From Coriobacteriaceae bacterium (GTDB taxonomy: Bacteria > Actinomycetota > Coriobacteriia > Coriobacteriales > UMGS124), in assembly GCA_019421015.1 (NCBI GenBank), contig JAHZGC010000012.1, forward strand, positions 18,470 to 82,469: a stretch of 64,000 nucleotides of DNA, read 5' to 3'. The notes beneath the pieces are model-generated. The model worked only from the letters and a program-made list of their open reading frames with translations. It was not told the DNA's origin and did not search any database. A program made the position numbers and the translations under genes. Below, in pieces: positions 38,646-48,507 of the stretch (position 1 is its first letter; each line of letters opens with the position of its first letter).

Positions 38646-39707
38646 ATGGACAAAAGACGTGGCACCGTGCGGCTCACCCAGCTCACCTCAAAAGGCGGTT
38701 GAGCCGCCAAGTGGGGTCCGGGAGACCTCGAAACGATCTTAAAGAGCATCGTGCCGCCGTCGATCGACGAACGGCTCCTACTCGGATTCGAGACCAGCGA
38801 CGACGCCGCCGTGGTTCGGCTGCGCGACGACCTGGCGGCGGTCCTGACGGTGGACTTCTTCACCCCCATTGTCGACGACCCCTACGACTTCGGCCGCGTG
38901 GCCGCCGCAAACTCGCTGTCGGACGTCTACGCCATGGGCGCCACGCCGCTCGTGGCCCTCAACCTGCTCGCCCTCGACAGCTCGTTGGGCACCGACGTCG
39001 CCGCAGCCATACTGCAGGGAGGCGCCGACGCCGTGCGCGAGGCGGGGGCGTTCGTGGCCGGTGGCCACACCGTCGACGACGACGAGCCCAAATACGGCCT
39101 CTGCGTCATGGGGACCGCCCATCCCGACCGGGTCGTCCTGAACGGCGGCGCGCACCCGGGCGACGTGCTTTACCTCACCAAACCCCTCGGCGTGGGCATC
39201 ATGGCGGCCGGGCACAAGGTGGGTCTTGTCGACGACGAGGCCATGAGACCCGTCATCGAGTCGATGGCCGAGCTCAACAAAGCGGCCGGAGAGGCCATGA
39301 TGGCAGCCGGGGTCCGCGCGGCTACCGACGTCACCGGTTTCGGCCTGGCGGGGCACCTCCACGAGATGCTCGAGGCGAGCGGCTGTGCGGCGCAGCTCTC
39401 ATGGGAGGCGCTGCCCATATTCCCTGAGGTCTGGGAGCTCACGGCCGCCTACTGCCGCCCGAACCGTCTGTTCTCGGTCATGGACTACGCCGGTTCCTAC
39501 GTGAGGCTGCCCGGCGTGGACGACGAGACGGCGGACAACCGCCTCTCGGTCGTCTGCGACCCAGAGACGAGCGGCGGGATCCTCGCCGCCATCCCGCCGG
39601 AGAACGCCGAACTCTTCGAGCGGGAGTTCGAGGCGCGCAGCGGCAGGGCGCCAAGCCGCATCGGCACTGTCGTCGAGGGAGAGACAGGCATGGTCACCGT
39701 GCTCTAG
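38646..39707 (+). CDS. selD: selenide, water dikinase SelD (selenocysteine-containing)
   Basis: Makes selenophosphate from selenide and ATP, the selenium donor for selenocysteine and 2-selenouridine. Codon 19 is an in-frame TGA (38700-38702) in the context KGGUAAKWGPGD, exactly where the catalytic Cys/Sec lies in SelD. The frame is open on both sides: MDKRRGTVRLTQLTS before it, and a complete AIRS-type ATP domain after it (VDFFTPIVDDPYDFGRVAAAN, GGHTVDDDEPKYG). Total 353 residues. Start 38646 follows GAAAGGA. The TAG stop is the first codon of palindromic copy D. Reading from 38751 would give a false truncated gene. Confidence 0.94.
38700..38729 (+). promoter_or_regulatory. selD UGA codon with bacterial SECIS hairpin
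   Basis: After the TGA at 38700, GGGGTC (38713-38718) pairs with GACCTC (38724-38729), with one G-U pair, around loop CGGGA, which carries a GG pair about 18 nt from the UGA. Spacing and loop fit a bacterial SECIS read by SelB. Confidence 0.75.
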
Positions 39708-39811
39708 AGCATTTTGAGAAAGCTCCTGCACAAGGCGGGCAAAGGCACGGTGTGCTCAAGGCACATACGCCTTTGCCCGACGCGGTGCAGGGCTTTATTC
39801 AAAATGCTCTA
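39705..39811. repeat. 107-bp palindromic element, copy D (inverted)
   Basis: Begins TAGAGCATTTTGAG and ends TTCAAAATGCTCTA. Its arm order is opposite to copies A and B. The stem is GGGCAAAGGC/GCCTTTGCCC: different bases from the other copies but fully complementary. Its ends are the selD stop and the DUF3343 stop. Confidence 0.85.
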
Positions 39812-40069
39812 GGCGAGGCGTTTGTAGGACGGTCCCTCCACCTCCCAGAGGGAGGCATCTTCGCCGAACGACCCCTCGGCTTCGACCGCCGCGCGCAGGG
39901 CGTCGAGCTCGGGGGGCCGGCATCTCAGGGCGATGCCGCAGCCGGCGCTTATCTCCCGGGGTGTGGGAATGGTCAGGTAGGGGACGCGCCCCTCGTCAAG
40001 GACCGCCGCGGCGGCGAGGGCCCGGTGGGTCGAGTCGAACGCGACGACGTAGTAGGCCTCGGGCTCCAT
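39809..40069 (-). CDS. DUF3343 putative Se/S carrier-like protein
   Basis: An 86-residue protein of the DUF3343 family, described as Se/S carrier-like and repeatedly found beside YedF and selenium genes. Landmarks are YYVVAFDSTHRALAAAAVL and TPREISAGCGIALRC, the latter with a conserved Cys pair. It starts four bases after the yedF stop on the same strand. Its TAG stop is the end of palindromic copy D. It may pass selenium or sulfur to SelD or YedF (inference). Confidence 0.85.
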   Translation of the reverse strand: MEPEAYYVVAFDSTHRALAAAAVLDEGRVPYLTIPTPREISAGCGIALRCRPPELDALRAAVEAEGSFGEDASLWEVEGPSYKRLA

Positions 40070-40073
40070 GGTG

Positions 40074-40685
40074 CTAGAGGGTTATGACCTTGGCGGCCTC
40101 GTGCATGCGCTCGAGGATGTCGTACATGTTCGAGACGTCGCCCACGAGCAGCTCCCCTTTGATGCCGTAGAAGTCGAGGCAGGTACCGCAGACCAGCACC
40201 TCGCTGCCGCGCTCCTGCAGCTTCCGGACACTCTCGACAACAGGGGTCTCCTCCCCTGCCACAAGCTTGACGCCGCCGTTCATAAAGAGCACCGACGCGG
40301 GAACCTGCTCGCCCTCGGACAGGGTGTAGAGAGCCATCTTCATGAGGTTATAGCCGAGCTGCGGGTCGCCCTCGCCCACGTGGTCCTTGCCCACGAAGAC
40401 CGCATAGCCGCAGCCGGAGGGGCCACAAACGGGTGCCACGGGGGCCTCGGCTGCCGCGGAAGCGGCCGCGTTTCCGTCAGGCGCCCCGGAGAAGGAGACG
40501 AGCCAACCGCCCTCGATCTCATCGACGCCCACCGCGAGGCCGGACTTGTCGCCGAGGCGCAGGAGGTTCTTCACGGCGGTCTCGTTGTCGACCTGCACGC
40601 CGAGGTCGGTGCAGCCGGCGTCGAGCTCCTTCTTGGCCATCACCAAAGGCATGGGGCAGGCCTTGCCGAACGCGTTCAAAATCAT
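40074..40685 (-). CDS. yedF: selenium metabolism protein YedF
   Basis: A 203-residue protein with an N-terminal TusA/SirA-like domain (NAFGKACPMPLVMAKKEL, the CPxP sulfur-carrier motif at about residues 10-13) and a C-terminal DsrE-like domain with cysteines in MNGGVKLV and LVCGTCLDFYGI. This is the YedF type associated with selenium utilisation. Start 40685 follows AAGGAG. It lies between a small membrane-protein gene and DUF3343 in one minus-strand run. A role in selenium delivery is inferred from family association. Confidence 0.92.
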   Translation of the reverse strand: MILNAFGKACPMPLVMAKKELDAGCTDLGVQVDNETAVKNLLRLGDKSGLAVGVDEIEGGWLVSFSGAPDGNAAASAAAEAPVAPVCGPSGCGYAVFVGKDHVGEGDPQLGYNLMKMALYTLSEGEQVPASVLFMNGGVKLVAGEETPVVESVRKLQERGSEVLVCGTCLDFYGIKGELLVGDVSNMYDILERMHEAAKVITL

Positions 40686-40695
40686 AGTTTTCTCC

Positions 40696-41028
40696 TTATG
40701 GTCGGTTGGAATCGGACTTACGGCCCCGCAGGTAGTACCGGTGGAGCAGGAATGTGACTGCGAAGCCCACCGCCGACGCGACGGCGAGGGCGCCGACGAA
40801 CTCAAGAACATACAGGTTGTCCTCGAGCCATGCGTAGGCCGTGGCAACGCAGAAGAGCACGGTGAGGAAGCCGGTGACACCGGTGAACGCCCGCAACAGG
40901 ACGCGCTTAGCGCGATCGGGCGAGCGCAGGGAGGAGAGCACGAGGTAGGCAACGAGCCCCACGACGACCAGCACGACCACGAGCGGAAGCGCCCGGTACA
41001 CCATGAGAAGCAAGGTCAGCGGGTTCAT
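40696..41028 (-). CDS. small integral membrane protein, unknown
   Basis: About 110 residues with three hydrophobic segments (LLLMVYRALPLVVVLVVVGL, FLTVLFCVATAYAWL, LEFVGALAVASAVGFAVTFL) and a basic C-terminus HRYYLRGRKSDSNRP. No recognised family. It begins at the sstT stop, either at a GTG directly after it (41034) or at the ATG at 41028; neither has a strong ribosome site, so reinitiation after SstT is likely. It is 10 bases upstream of yedF. The location suggests a link to selenium or amino-acid transport (inference). Confidence 0.72.
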   Translation of the reverse strand: MNPLTLLLMVYRALPLVVVLVVVGLVAYLVLSSLRSPDRAKRVLLRAFTGVTGFLTVLFCVATAYAWLEDNLYVLEFVGALAVASAVGFAVTFLLHRYYLRGRKSDSNRP

Positions 41029-41034
41029 CGGCAC

Positions 41035-42276
41035 CTATTCCACGATAATCTTGCCCGGCTCGAACGGCTCCCCGCGCTTTGCCATGACCCGGTACTCCGC
41101 ACAGGCGGTGAACAGCACGTCGGACGACGAGTTGAGGGCGGTCTCGAAAGAGTCCTGGATAACGCCGATGAGGAAGCCGATGCCCACGACCTGCATGGCA
41201 ACGTCGTTACCGATGCCGAAGAGCGAGCAGGCCAAGGGGATGAGCAGAAGCGATCCGCCCGCGACGCCCGAGGCACCGCAGGCCGACACCGAGGCGAGCA
41301 CGCTCAGGATGACCGCTGTGGGAATGTCAACCGAAATGCCGGCCGTGTGGGCCGCCGCCATGGTCATGACCGTGATGGTGACCGCCGCGCCCGCCATGTT
41401 GATCGTGGCACCGAGGGGGATAGAGACGGAGTAGGTGTCTTTGTTCAACCCCAGCTTGCGGCAGAGCTCCATGTTCACAGGGATGTTCGCCGCCGAGCTG
41501 CGCGTGAAGAACGCCGTGATGGCGCTGTCTTTGATGCAGCGCCACACAAGCGGGTACGGGTTGCGGCGGATGGTCAAAAACGCGATAAGGGGGTTCGTCC
41601 CGAAGGCGATGACGAGCATGCATCCCACCAACACCGCGAGCAACTTGCCGTACTCTCCGAAGACCGCAAGGCCGCTCGTAGAGACGGTGGTGTAGACCAG
41701 GCCGAGGATGCCGAAGGGAGCGCAGGAAACGACCCAGCGCACCACCGTGGACACGGCGTCGGAGAGGTTGGTCATGACGTCCTTGGTGGTCTGGGAGGTA
41801 CGGCGCAGGGCGATGCCAATCACGACGGCCCAGGCAAGGATACCCAGGTAGTTGGCGTTCATCAGGGCCTCCACCGGGTTGGCCACGATGTTGTTGAGCA
41901 GGGAGGACAAGACCTCGGAGATGCTCTGGGGAGAATCGCCCTGGGTCACGTCGGCCAGGGTGAGGTCAATCGGGAACAGGGCCCCGGAGACGACCGCGAC
42001 CAGGGCCGCGACAACGGTCGCCACGATGTAAAGCAGGATGACCGTCCCCATGGAGCGGGAGGCGCCGGCGTTCGCAAGGGCGCTGATGACGAGAAAGAAC
42101 ACCAGGATGGGTGCGATTGCCTTGAGCGCCGAGACGAACAGGGAGCCGAGCAGCTCGATGGCGGCGATACCCGGGAACGCAAGGGCAAGCGCTATGCCGA
42201 TCGCCAGGCCGATGAGGATTCGGCGCACGAGACTGAGAGACCCCCACGCCCGCGCCGCTTTTTTGAGTGCCTCCAT
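41035..42276 (-). CDS. sstT: serine/threonine:sodium symporter SstT
   Basis: A 413-residue dicarboxylate/amino-acid:cation symporter of the SstT subgroup. Typical segments are [35 protein letters not shown] and [18 protein letters not shown]. Eight membrane helices plus two re-entrant loops are expected. Start 42276 follows GAAAGG. It heads the operon sstT, small membrane protein, yedF, DUF3343. Serine is the precursor of selenocysteine on tRNA-Sec, so the linkage may be functional (speculative). Confidence 0.92.
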   Translation of the reverse strand: MEALKKAARAWGSLSLVRRILIGLAIGIALALAFPGIAAIELLGSLFVSALKAIAPILVFFLVISALANAGASRSMGTVILLYIVATVVAALVAVVSGALFPIDLTLADVTQGDSPQSISEVLSSLLNNIVANPVEALMNANYLGILAWAVVIGIALRRTSQTTKDVMTNLSDAVSTVVRWVVSCAPFGILGLVYTTVSTSGLAVFGEYGKLLAVLVGCMLVIAFGTNPLIAFLTIRRNPYPLVWRCIKDSAITAFFTRSSAANIPVNMELCRKLGLNKDTYSVSIPLGATINMAGAAVTITVMTMAAAHTAGISVDIPTAVILSVLASVSACGASGVAGGSLLLIPLACSLFGIGNDVAMQVVGIGFLIGVIQDSFETALNSSSDVLFTACAEYRVMAKRGEPFEPGKIIVE

Positions 42277-42343
42277 AACGTACCTTTCGAGTCTACGGCA
42301 ATCCCCCACCCAGAGGTCGCCGGCAACGCATTCGGGTCGGGGG

Positions 42344-43141
42344 TTAAATACCCATCAAAGACTCAAGCCCGACGGTAAACGGCTCGCCGAGCCGCTGGAC
42401 CTCGCGAACGGCCAGAAGCACGCCGGGCATGTAGGCCTTGCGGTCGGTGGAGTCGTGGCGCAAGGAGAGGGTCTGGCCGGCGGCGCTCATGATGACCTCC
42501 TGGGAGGCCATATACCCGTCGCCGCGGATGGCGTGGATGCGCACCCCCTCGACGTCGCAGCCGCGCGCACCCTCGCAGCCGGCGATCTCGGTCTCGGCGC
42601 CGGGGCCCGCGTTTTTGGCCCCGTCCCGGCCCTCGGCTATCATGCGGGCGGTCTGGACGGCGGTGCCGCTCGGGGCGTCTTTCTTGCCGTTGTGATGCAT
42701 CTCGACGATCTCGACGTCGGGGAAGAATCGGCCAGCGAGCTTTGCGAACTGCATCATGAGGACCGCGCCGGTGGTGAAGTTGGGGGCGAAGAAAAGCTTG
42801 GCGCCCTTGGCGGCGCGCTCCTCGACCACCTGCGCCATCGCCTCGCGCGACACGCCGGTGGTTCCCGTCACCACGCATACACCTTTGGAGAGGGCGCAGG
42901 CGATGTTCTCCAGGGCGGCGTCGGGCTGCGAGAAGTCCACCATAACGTCGGGGTTGCACGCGTCGATGAGCGACGGCAGGTCGTCGGAGCACACGAAGTC
43001 CCCGTCGGCACAGCTCACCGTCTGGCCGCCGTGGAACGGCGCATAGCAGCCTGCCACCTGCAGGTCGTCGGCGGCCGCCACGGCCTCCACCACGCAGGAA
43101 CCCATGCGGCCCTTGGCCCCAGACACCAGTACGCGTATCAT
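42344..43141 (-). CDS. dapB: 4-hydroxy-tetrahydrodipicolinate reductase DapB
   Basis: A 265-residue NAD(P)H-dependent reductase in the diaminopimelate/lysine pathway, needed for peptidoglycan. The nucleotide loop is [10 protein letters not shown], and the catalytic region is [16 protein letters not shown]. Start 43141 follows AAGGAG. It stands alone; no other dap genes are adjacent. The lyase at 49.5 kb is in the DapA family but sits in a sialic-acid context. The 193 bp upstream (43142-43334) hold no recognised feature. Confidence 0.95.
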   Translation of the reverse strand: MIRVLVSGAKGRMGSCVVEAVAAADDLQVAGCYAPFHGGQTVSCADGDFVCSDDLPSLIDACNPDVMVDFSQPDAALENIACALSKGVCVVTGTTGVSREAMAQVVEERAAKGAKLFFAPNFTTGAVLMMQFAKLAGRFFPDVEIVEMHHNGKKDAPSGTAVQTARMIAEGRDGAKNAGPGAETEIAGCEGARGCDVEGVRIHAIRGDGYMASQEVIMSAAGQTLSLRHDSTDRKAYMPGVLLAVREVQRLGEPFTVGLESLMGI

Positions 43142-43334
43142 CGTGTGCGTCTCCTTCTCGCAAGCTGTGGATAGATCAGAACCTTCGTGCATGAGGATAC
43201 GCCACATCCGGATGTAAAAAGCCCACAGGGGTCCCAACGCCCCACCTTGTCCAAATTGCTATAAGCTTGAACCGGCGCTATAAGGGGCCGCCCGTCGACG
43301 GCGGCAGCCACATGGTACGCGAAGGGAGCGGCGC

Positions 43335-44192
43335 GTGGTCGCAAGGCGTGAGACGATTCGGCTTGTGGGAGCCTACCTGGGACTGGCCTATGGAGGAAGC
43401 TGGGGTGCCTGGCTTTTGGCCGGGGCCCTGCGCTCCGCCGACCTGCCGCCGGCTGTAGGCTCCGTGGCCGGCGCGTTGCTGCTGGTCGGGACCCTCATGC
43501 CGATGCTGGCCGTCTATGTGTTGTTTCCCCGGTTAAAGACCCTCGGGGTGGCTCAGAACGACGGCCGGCCGGACGCCGATCCCCGCTCGGGGTTCTGGCG
43601 CCACTGTTTTGGGATGCACCCCACGCTGCGCGGCTGGGCGGTATTCGGGACCCTTCTCGTCTGGCGCTGGGTCATGTTCTTCGTCGCGTTCGGCTTCCCA
43701 ACGCTCGGGGCAGCCCTCAAGAACGCGGTGGTTTCGCTGCCGGTCCTGCTGCTGGGGGGTGGCCTTGAAGAAATTGGCTGGCGCGGTTGCCTGCAGCCGT
43801 TACTTGAACGCTGGGTGTCGATACGGACACCCGGTACGGGCAGAGGCTCGCGCCTCCCACGCACGGTGGTGCCCCCTGCGGCCACAGGGCTTGTATGGGG
43901 GCTGTGGCACCTGCCGCTCTTTGCAATCCCCGGCACGTTTCAGAGCCAGGTGCCGCTCTGGGGGGTCGTTCTGGTAGGGATTGCCCTCAGTTTCTCCTTC
44001 GGGGCGCTCCGACGGGTCACGGGCAACCTCGACTCCTGTATCGCCAGCCACGCATGGTATAACGCCATGCTCGTAGGGATACCGACCTTCACGCCCCTGG
44101 CCTGCGCGCTGTTCGGTCTCGAAGCGGTGGCCGGAGCGTTGGCGCTGTGGCACCAAGGTGTGGAGACCGAAGGGCGGGAAGGCCGCGGGTAG
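43335..44192 (+). CDS. CPBP-family intramembrane metalloprotease
   Basis: A 285-residue polytopic membrane protein of the CPBP (CAAX protease and bacteriocin-processing) family. The diagnostic motifs are EEIGWRG (paired Glu and Arg), WGLWHLPLF (His) and SHAWYN (second His). These proteases usually act on membrane-bound peptides or take part in bacteriocin immunity; the substrate is unknown. The GTG start at 43335 follows AAGGGAG. It is the only plus-strand gene in this stretch and converges on nagA with a 15-bp gap. Confidence 0.9.
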   Translation: MVARRETIRLVGAYLGLAYGGSWGAWLLAGALRSADLPPAVGSVAGALLLVGTLMPMLAVYVLFPRLKTLGVAQNDGRPDADPRSGFWRHCFGMHPTLRGWAVFGTLLVWRWVMFFVAFGFPTLGAALKNAVVSLPVLLLGGGLEEIGWRGCLQPLLERWVSIRTPGTGRGSRLPRTVVPPAATGLVWGLWHLPLFAIPGTFQSQVPLWGVVLVGIALSFSFGALRRVTGNLDSCIASHAWYNAMLVGIPTFTPLACALFGLEAVAGALALWHQGVETEGREGRG

Positions 44193-44207
44193 GAGCCCTG
44201 CGCCTTC

Positions 44208-45359
44208 TTACACCAGACGCCTTCCGCGCAAAACCACCGCCCGCACACGCAGGTCGTCGTCGAGTACCAGCAGGTCGGCCATCTTACCGGGCTCGATGCT
44301 CCCCCGTATATCGTCGATTCCCAAAGCCCGTGCCGGGTTGGCGGTCGCTGCCCGCACGGCGTCTTCGAGGGGCACGCCCATGGCGAGCACGGCGGTGCGC
44401 ACGCAGTCGGCGAGGTTCGACACCGACCCCGCGAGGGTGCCGTCGGCCAACGTGGCCCGGTTGCCCCGCACGGTAAACTCCTGGCCGCCCAGCTCGTAGC
44501 TGCCGTCGCCCAGACCGCTCGCCCGCAGCGAGTCGCTGACGAGCACCACGCGGTCGGGACCGAACAGCTCGAAGGCCAGCCGCACCATGGCTGGGTGCAC
44601 ATGCACCCCGTCGGCGATGAGCTCGGCCATGACGGCGGGGTTCTCGGCCCCGGCGGCGATAGGACCCGGTTCGCGGTGGTGCAGCCCCGGCATGGCGTTG
44701 TAAAGGTGGGTCATGTGGTGCGCCCCACGCTCGAACGCCTCGCGCGCGCAGTCGTAGCCCGCGCAGGTGTGGGCGACCGACACGCGGACACGTCGGGAGA
44801 CCGCTTCGACAAACTCCAGGTTGCCCGGCACCTCGGGGGCAACGTCCACCAGCTTGACCAGCCCCTTGGCCGCAACCTGGAGTCGGTCGAACTCCGCCAG
44901 GTCAGCCGGGCGCACGTAACCGGGATTCTGGGCGCCCACCTTGCCCGGCGATATGTAGGGACCCTCCATGTTGATGCCCACCAGCTCGGCCTCCGCCTCA
45001 CCCGGCACAAAGGCCGCCGCCACAGAAAAAGCCCGCGCCAGCACGTCCTCGGGCAGCGTCATGCTGGCCGGGCAGATGGCCGTCACGCCGCAACAGGCCT
45101 CATGAGCCGCGATCCTATGCAGCCCCTCGGGGTCACCGTCGCTGAAGTCAGCCCCCGCACAGCCGTGGAAGTGGAGGTCGATAAAGCCCGGCACCACATA
45201 ACCCCCGGCTGCATCGAGCACCTCTCCCCCCATCGGCCCCGAGTCCTCGGCCTTCCCTATGCGCTCGCCCGACACAAAGACCGGCTGGGGCAAGAACCCC
45301 TCGGGGGTAAGGACGAGGCCGCCCTCGATGCGGTCGACCTGGTTTGCGCAAGCACCCAC
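44208..45359 (-). CDS. nagA: N-acetylglucosamine-6-phosphate deacetylase NagA
   Basis: Converts N-acetylglucosamine-6-phosphate to glucosamine-6-phosphate and acetate, the fourth step of sialic-acid breakdown. 383 residues. Metal and catalytic landmarks are PGFIDLHFHG, NMEGPYISP (metal Glu), SVAHTCAG, THLYNAM, DGVHVHP and VLVSDSLRASG (catalytic Asp). The GTG start at 45359 follows AAGGGA; an ATG six codons earlier lacks a ribosome site. It is the last gene of the locus, 38 bp after the MFS gene. Confidence 0.93.
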   Translation of the reverse strand: MGACANQVDRIEGGLVLTPEGFLPQPVFVSGERIGKAEDSGPMGGEVLDAAGGYVVPGFIDLHFHGCAGADFSDGDPEGLHRIAAHEACCGVTAICPASMTLPEDVLARAFSVAAAFVPGEAEAELVGINMEGPYISPGKVGAQNPGYVRPADLAEFDRLQVAAKGLVKLVDVAPEVPGNLEFVEAVSRRVRVSVAHTCAGYDCAREAFERGAHHMTHLYNAMPGLHHREPGPIAAGAENPAVMAELIADGVHVHPAMVRLAFELFGPDRVVLVSDSLRASGLGDGSYELGGQEFTVRGNRATLADGTLAGSVSNLADCVRTAVLAMGVPLEDAVRAATANPARALGIDDIRGSIEPGKMADLLVLDDDLRVRAVVLRGRRLV

Positions 45360-45397
45360 GGCAGCTTCCCTTCTCATGGCCCGACCGCCACAAAACC

Positions 45398-46717
45398 TTA
45401 TTCCCCCGAGGCCTCGGGTGCCGCATGATCGAGCTCCCGTACGCAGCGCGGCATATAGACGAGCAGCCCGAGCACGGCGCAGATGGCACCGTCGACCGCA
45501 AAAAACGGCGCGACGCCCACTGCCTCGGCCGCCACGCCGCCGATAGCGATGCCGATGGGGGTCGCCAAGCCCATGACCATAGTGGTGAAGCCGAGCACGC
45601 GACCGAGCTTGTCTTCGGCCACGTTGTTCTGGATCAGCGTCATGTAAGGCCCGTTGGTCCAGGCCAAGAAGAAGCCCATGATGCCGCAGAGCACCACGAA
45701 GACCCAGATGGCGCTCGGGGGCAGCAGGCCGGCCGCCAGACAGAGCGTGCCGGAGGCCGTCGAGGAAAGCGCGACGAGCAGCACCAGTCTCCTACCGCCG
45801 CCCCAGGCCATGAGCACCCCCGAGCCAACAATCATCCCGACGGCAAAGGTCGCCTCCACCACCGACGCCATATAGCCGTCACCGCCGAAGTGGCCGGCAG
45901 TCATAAGCGGGTACAGAGAGGCGATAGGCCCGAAGGCCACCTGCACCAGGGCGAGGAGCCCCACGAAGACCAGGAGCCCCCGGTTGTCGGCCAACGCCCG
46001 CCAACCCACCTTGACATCGCGCAGGATTCCGGCCTTCTCCTGCGCCAGCGCCGCCTTGGACGCGTCCCAGGTGGTAGGTATCTTGGCCGGTAGCAACGCC
46101 GCACAGGCCAGAAGCGCCCCAAAAAAGTCGAGGAACATGGCCGTCTGGAAGCCGAGGTTCGTATAGATCATAATGCCCAGGGCCGGAGCACCGACATTGA
46201 CCATGGCCATGAGCATCTGATCCAAGGTGTTGATGCGCAGCAGGTGCTTCTGGGGCACCAGCATGGGCATCGTGGCCATCATGGCGGGGCTGTGAAAGGC
46301 CTGCCCCACGCTACGCGCCACCACAAGCACCAAGATGAGCGCCGGCGAGAGGTCTCCCGCCAGGATGACGAAGCCCATGGCCAGCGACACGAGGCCAACG
46401 GCCATGTCGGCCGCGATGAGCACGGCCTTGCGGTTGAAACGGTCTGCCACCACGCCGCCGACGGGCGAAAGCAGGCCTGTGGGCAGGTAGGCGCAGATAG
46501 ACATGGCGGCCAGCATGAGCGGGCTGCCGGTGGTGTCGGTCATATACCACACGGCGGCAAAGCTCGCGGAGAAGCTCGTCACCATGGAGACCGCCTGGCC
46601 GACCCAGATGAGGACGACAACGGCTAGCCAATGGGCGGCAAGTGGGCGACCGGTGGCGCTGACCAGCGGCTCTTGAGTTGTAGTGTCGGGTTCGGACGGA
46701 TTGCGTGAATCGTGCAT
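45398..46717 (-). CDS. MFS transporter, MefE-like efflux type
   Basis: A 439-residue major facilitator protein with about 12 membrane helices. GVVADRFNRKAVLIAADMAVG after helix 2 is typical of the DHA3/Mef drug-efflux subgroup, although substrate cannot be inferred. Start 46717; AAGGGGG lies 11 bases before it. It is separated from nagB by a 150-bp gap with a strong hairpin, so it and nagA may form a subunit. Its place between nagB and nagA suggests sugar or by-product movement rather than drug resistance (inference). Confidence 0.87.
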   Translation of the reverse strand: MHDSRNPSEPDTTTQEPLVSATGRPLAAHWLAVVVLIWVGQAVSMVTSFSASFAAVWYMTDTTGSPLMLAAMSICAYLPTGLLSPVGGVVADRFNRKAVLIAADMAVGLVSLAMGFVILAGDLSPALILVLVVARSVGQAFHSPAMMATMPMLVPQKHLLRINTLDQMLMAMVNVGAPALGIMIYTNLGFQTAMFLDFFGALLACAALLPAKIPTTWDASKAALAQEKAGILRDVKVGWRALADNRGLLVFVGLLALVQVAFGPIASLYPLMTAGHFGGDGYMASVVEATFAVGMIVGSGVLMAWGGGRRLVLLVALSSTASGTLCLAAGLLPPSAIWVFVVLCGIMGFFLAWTNGPYMTLIQNNVAEDKLGRVLGFTTMVMGLATPIGIAIGGVAAEAVGVAPFFAVDGAICAVLGLLVYMPRCVRELDHAAPEASGE

Positions 46718-46792
46718 AGAGGTGATCCCCCTTTCGAGAAGCTGCGACACGCCGTGAGGTGCGCATCGAAAGGAAGATGAACTCTACAGAGC

Positions 46793-46827
46793 GCCCCGAC
46801 GGCCCGTCAAGGAAGGGCCGTCGGGGC
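46793..46827 (-). terminator. hairpin after nagB
   Basis: GCCCCGACGGCCC/GGGCCGTCGGGGC stem, 40 bases past the nagB stop. No T-run follows, so termination may be partial. Confidence 0.6.
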
Positions 46828-46867
46828 TATGGATTATCCACATCGATTACAGGGCAGCAGATGGCCC

Positions 46868-47707
<840 letters not shown>

Positions 47708-47766
47708 TCACACGCTGGACGGCACAATTGAGGCGTGCCCGCGCACCCCCGCAGCAACCGCAGTCC

Positions 47767-48447
47767 CTACCGCAGCGCGTCCGCGAACCAGCTCGTGATG
47801 CTCGTGGGATGGGTGATGGCCGTCCCCACCACGACGGCCCAGGCGCCGGCACCGATGGCCGCGCGCGCGTCGGCGGGGGTATGGACGCGACCCTCGCACA
47901 CGACGGGAAAGCCCGGGAACTCCGCCACCGCCTGGCGTAGTAGGGGCAGGTCGGGCCCGTCGGCCATGGTGCAGTCGATGGCCGCCACGCCGTGGGAGAG
48001 CGTGGTCGACACGAGGTCGGCACCGGCGGCCACCGCCCGCCTGATATCCTCGATCGTGGCGCAGTCGGCCATGACCAGGGTCTCGTCGGTGCGCCGCAGG
48101 GCCTCGAGGGTCTCCGCGAAGCTCCTACCGTCGGGGCGCGGCCTGTCGGTGGCGTCGATGGCAACGATGTCGGCGCCGGCGGCCACACAGGCCCGGGCAT
48201 GGCGCAAGGTCGGGGTTATGTAGACGCCCTCGTGCCCCTCCTTCCAGAGGCCGATGACGGGCACCTCCACGCGCCCCTTGATGGCGGCGATGTCGGCGAG
48301 CCCCTGGCAGCGAATGGCGGCCGCGCCTCCCAGCTCGCAGGCACGGGCCATCTGCGCCATGGTCTCGGGGTGGCGCAGGGGTTCGCCGGGATACGCCTGG
48401 CAACTCGCTATGAGCGCGCCCTTGAGGCGCTCGATTACCGCATGCAC
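47767..48447 (-). CDS. nanE: N-acetylmannosamine-6-phosphate 2-epimerase NanE
   Basis: Epimerises N-acetylmannosamine-6-phosphate to N-acetylglucosamine-6-phosphate, the third step of sialic-acid catabolism. 226 residues, TIM barrel. Motifs are LIASCQAYPGEPLRHP, IRCQGLADI, PVIGLWKEG (catalytic Lys), DIVAIDATDRPRP, and VVCEGRVHTP. The GTG start at 48447 follows GGACAGG. It is 60 bp after the kinase gene. All expected active-site segments are present. Confidence 0.94.
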   Translation of the reverse strand: MHAVIERLKGALIASCQAYPGEPLRHPETMAQMARACELGGAAAIRCQGLADIAAIKGRVEVPVIGLWKEGHEGVYITPTLRHARACVAAGADIVAIDATDRPRPDGRSFAETLEALRRTDETLVMADCATIEDIRRAVAAGADLVSTTLSHGVAAIDCTMADGPDLPLLRQAVAEFPGFPVVCEGRVHTPADARAAIGAGAWAVVVGTAITHPTSITSWFADALR

Positions 48448-48507
48448 GAACGCACCTGTCCTCTCACAAAGCCAAACGGATCGATACGCGCCTGAACCCG
48501 GCCGACA

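Noticed and set aside
38751..39707. selD as a truncated gene or pseudogene starting after a TGA
   Set aside because: The TGA is at the known Sec/Cys position, with a SECIS-like hairpin and good coding sequence upstream.
40546..42378. 610-codon plus-strand open frame
   Set aside because: Antisense to sstT and yedF; the sequence is an Arg/Asp/His-rich shadow.
43246..43262. Another end of the palindromic element (CCAAATTGCTATA)
   Set aside because: Only a short weak match, with no opposite arm and no stop codon association.
45398..46717. Macrolide-resistance gene
   Set aside because: Only general MFS/Mef-like features are visible, and it lies inside a sugar-catabolism locus. Substrate cannot be inferred.
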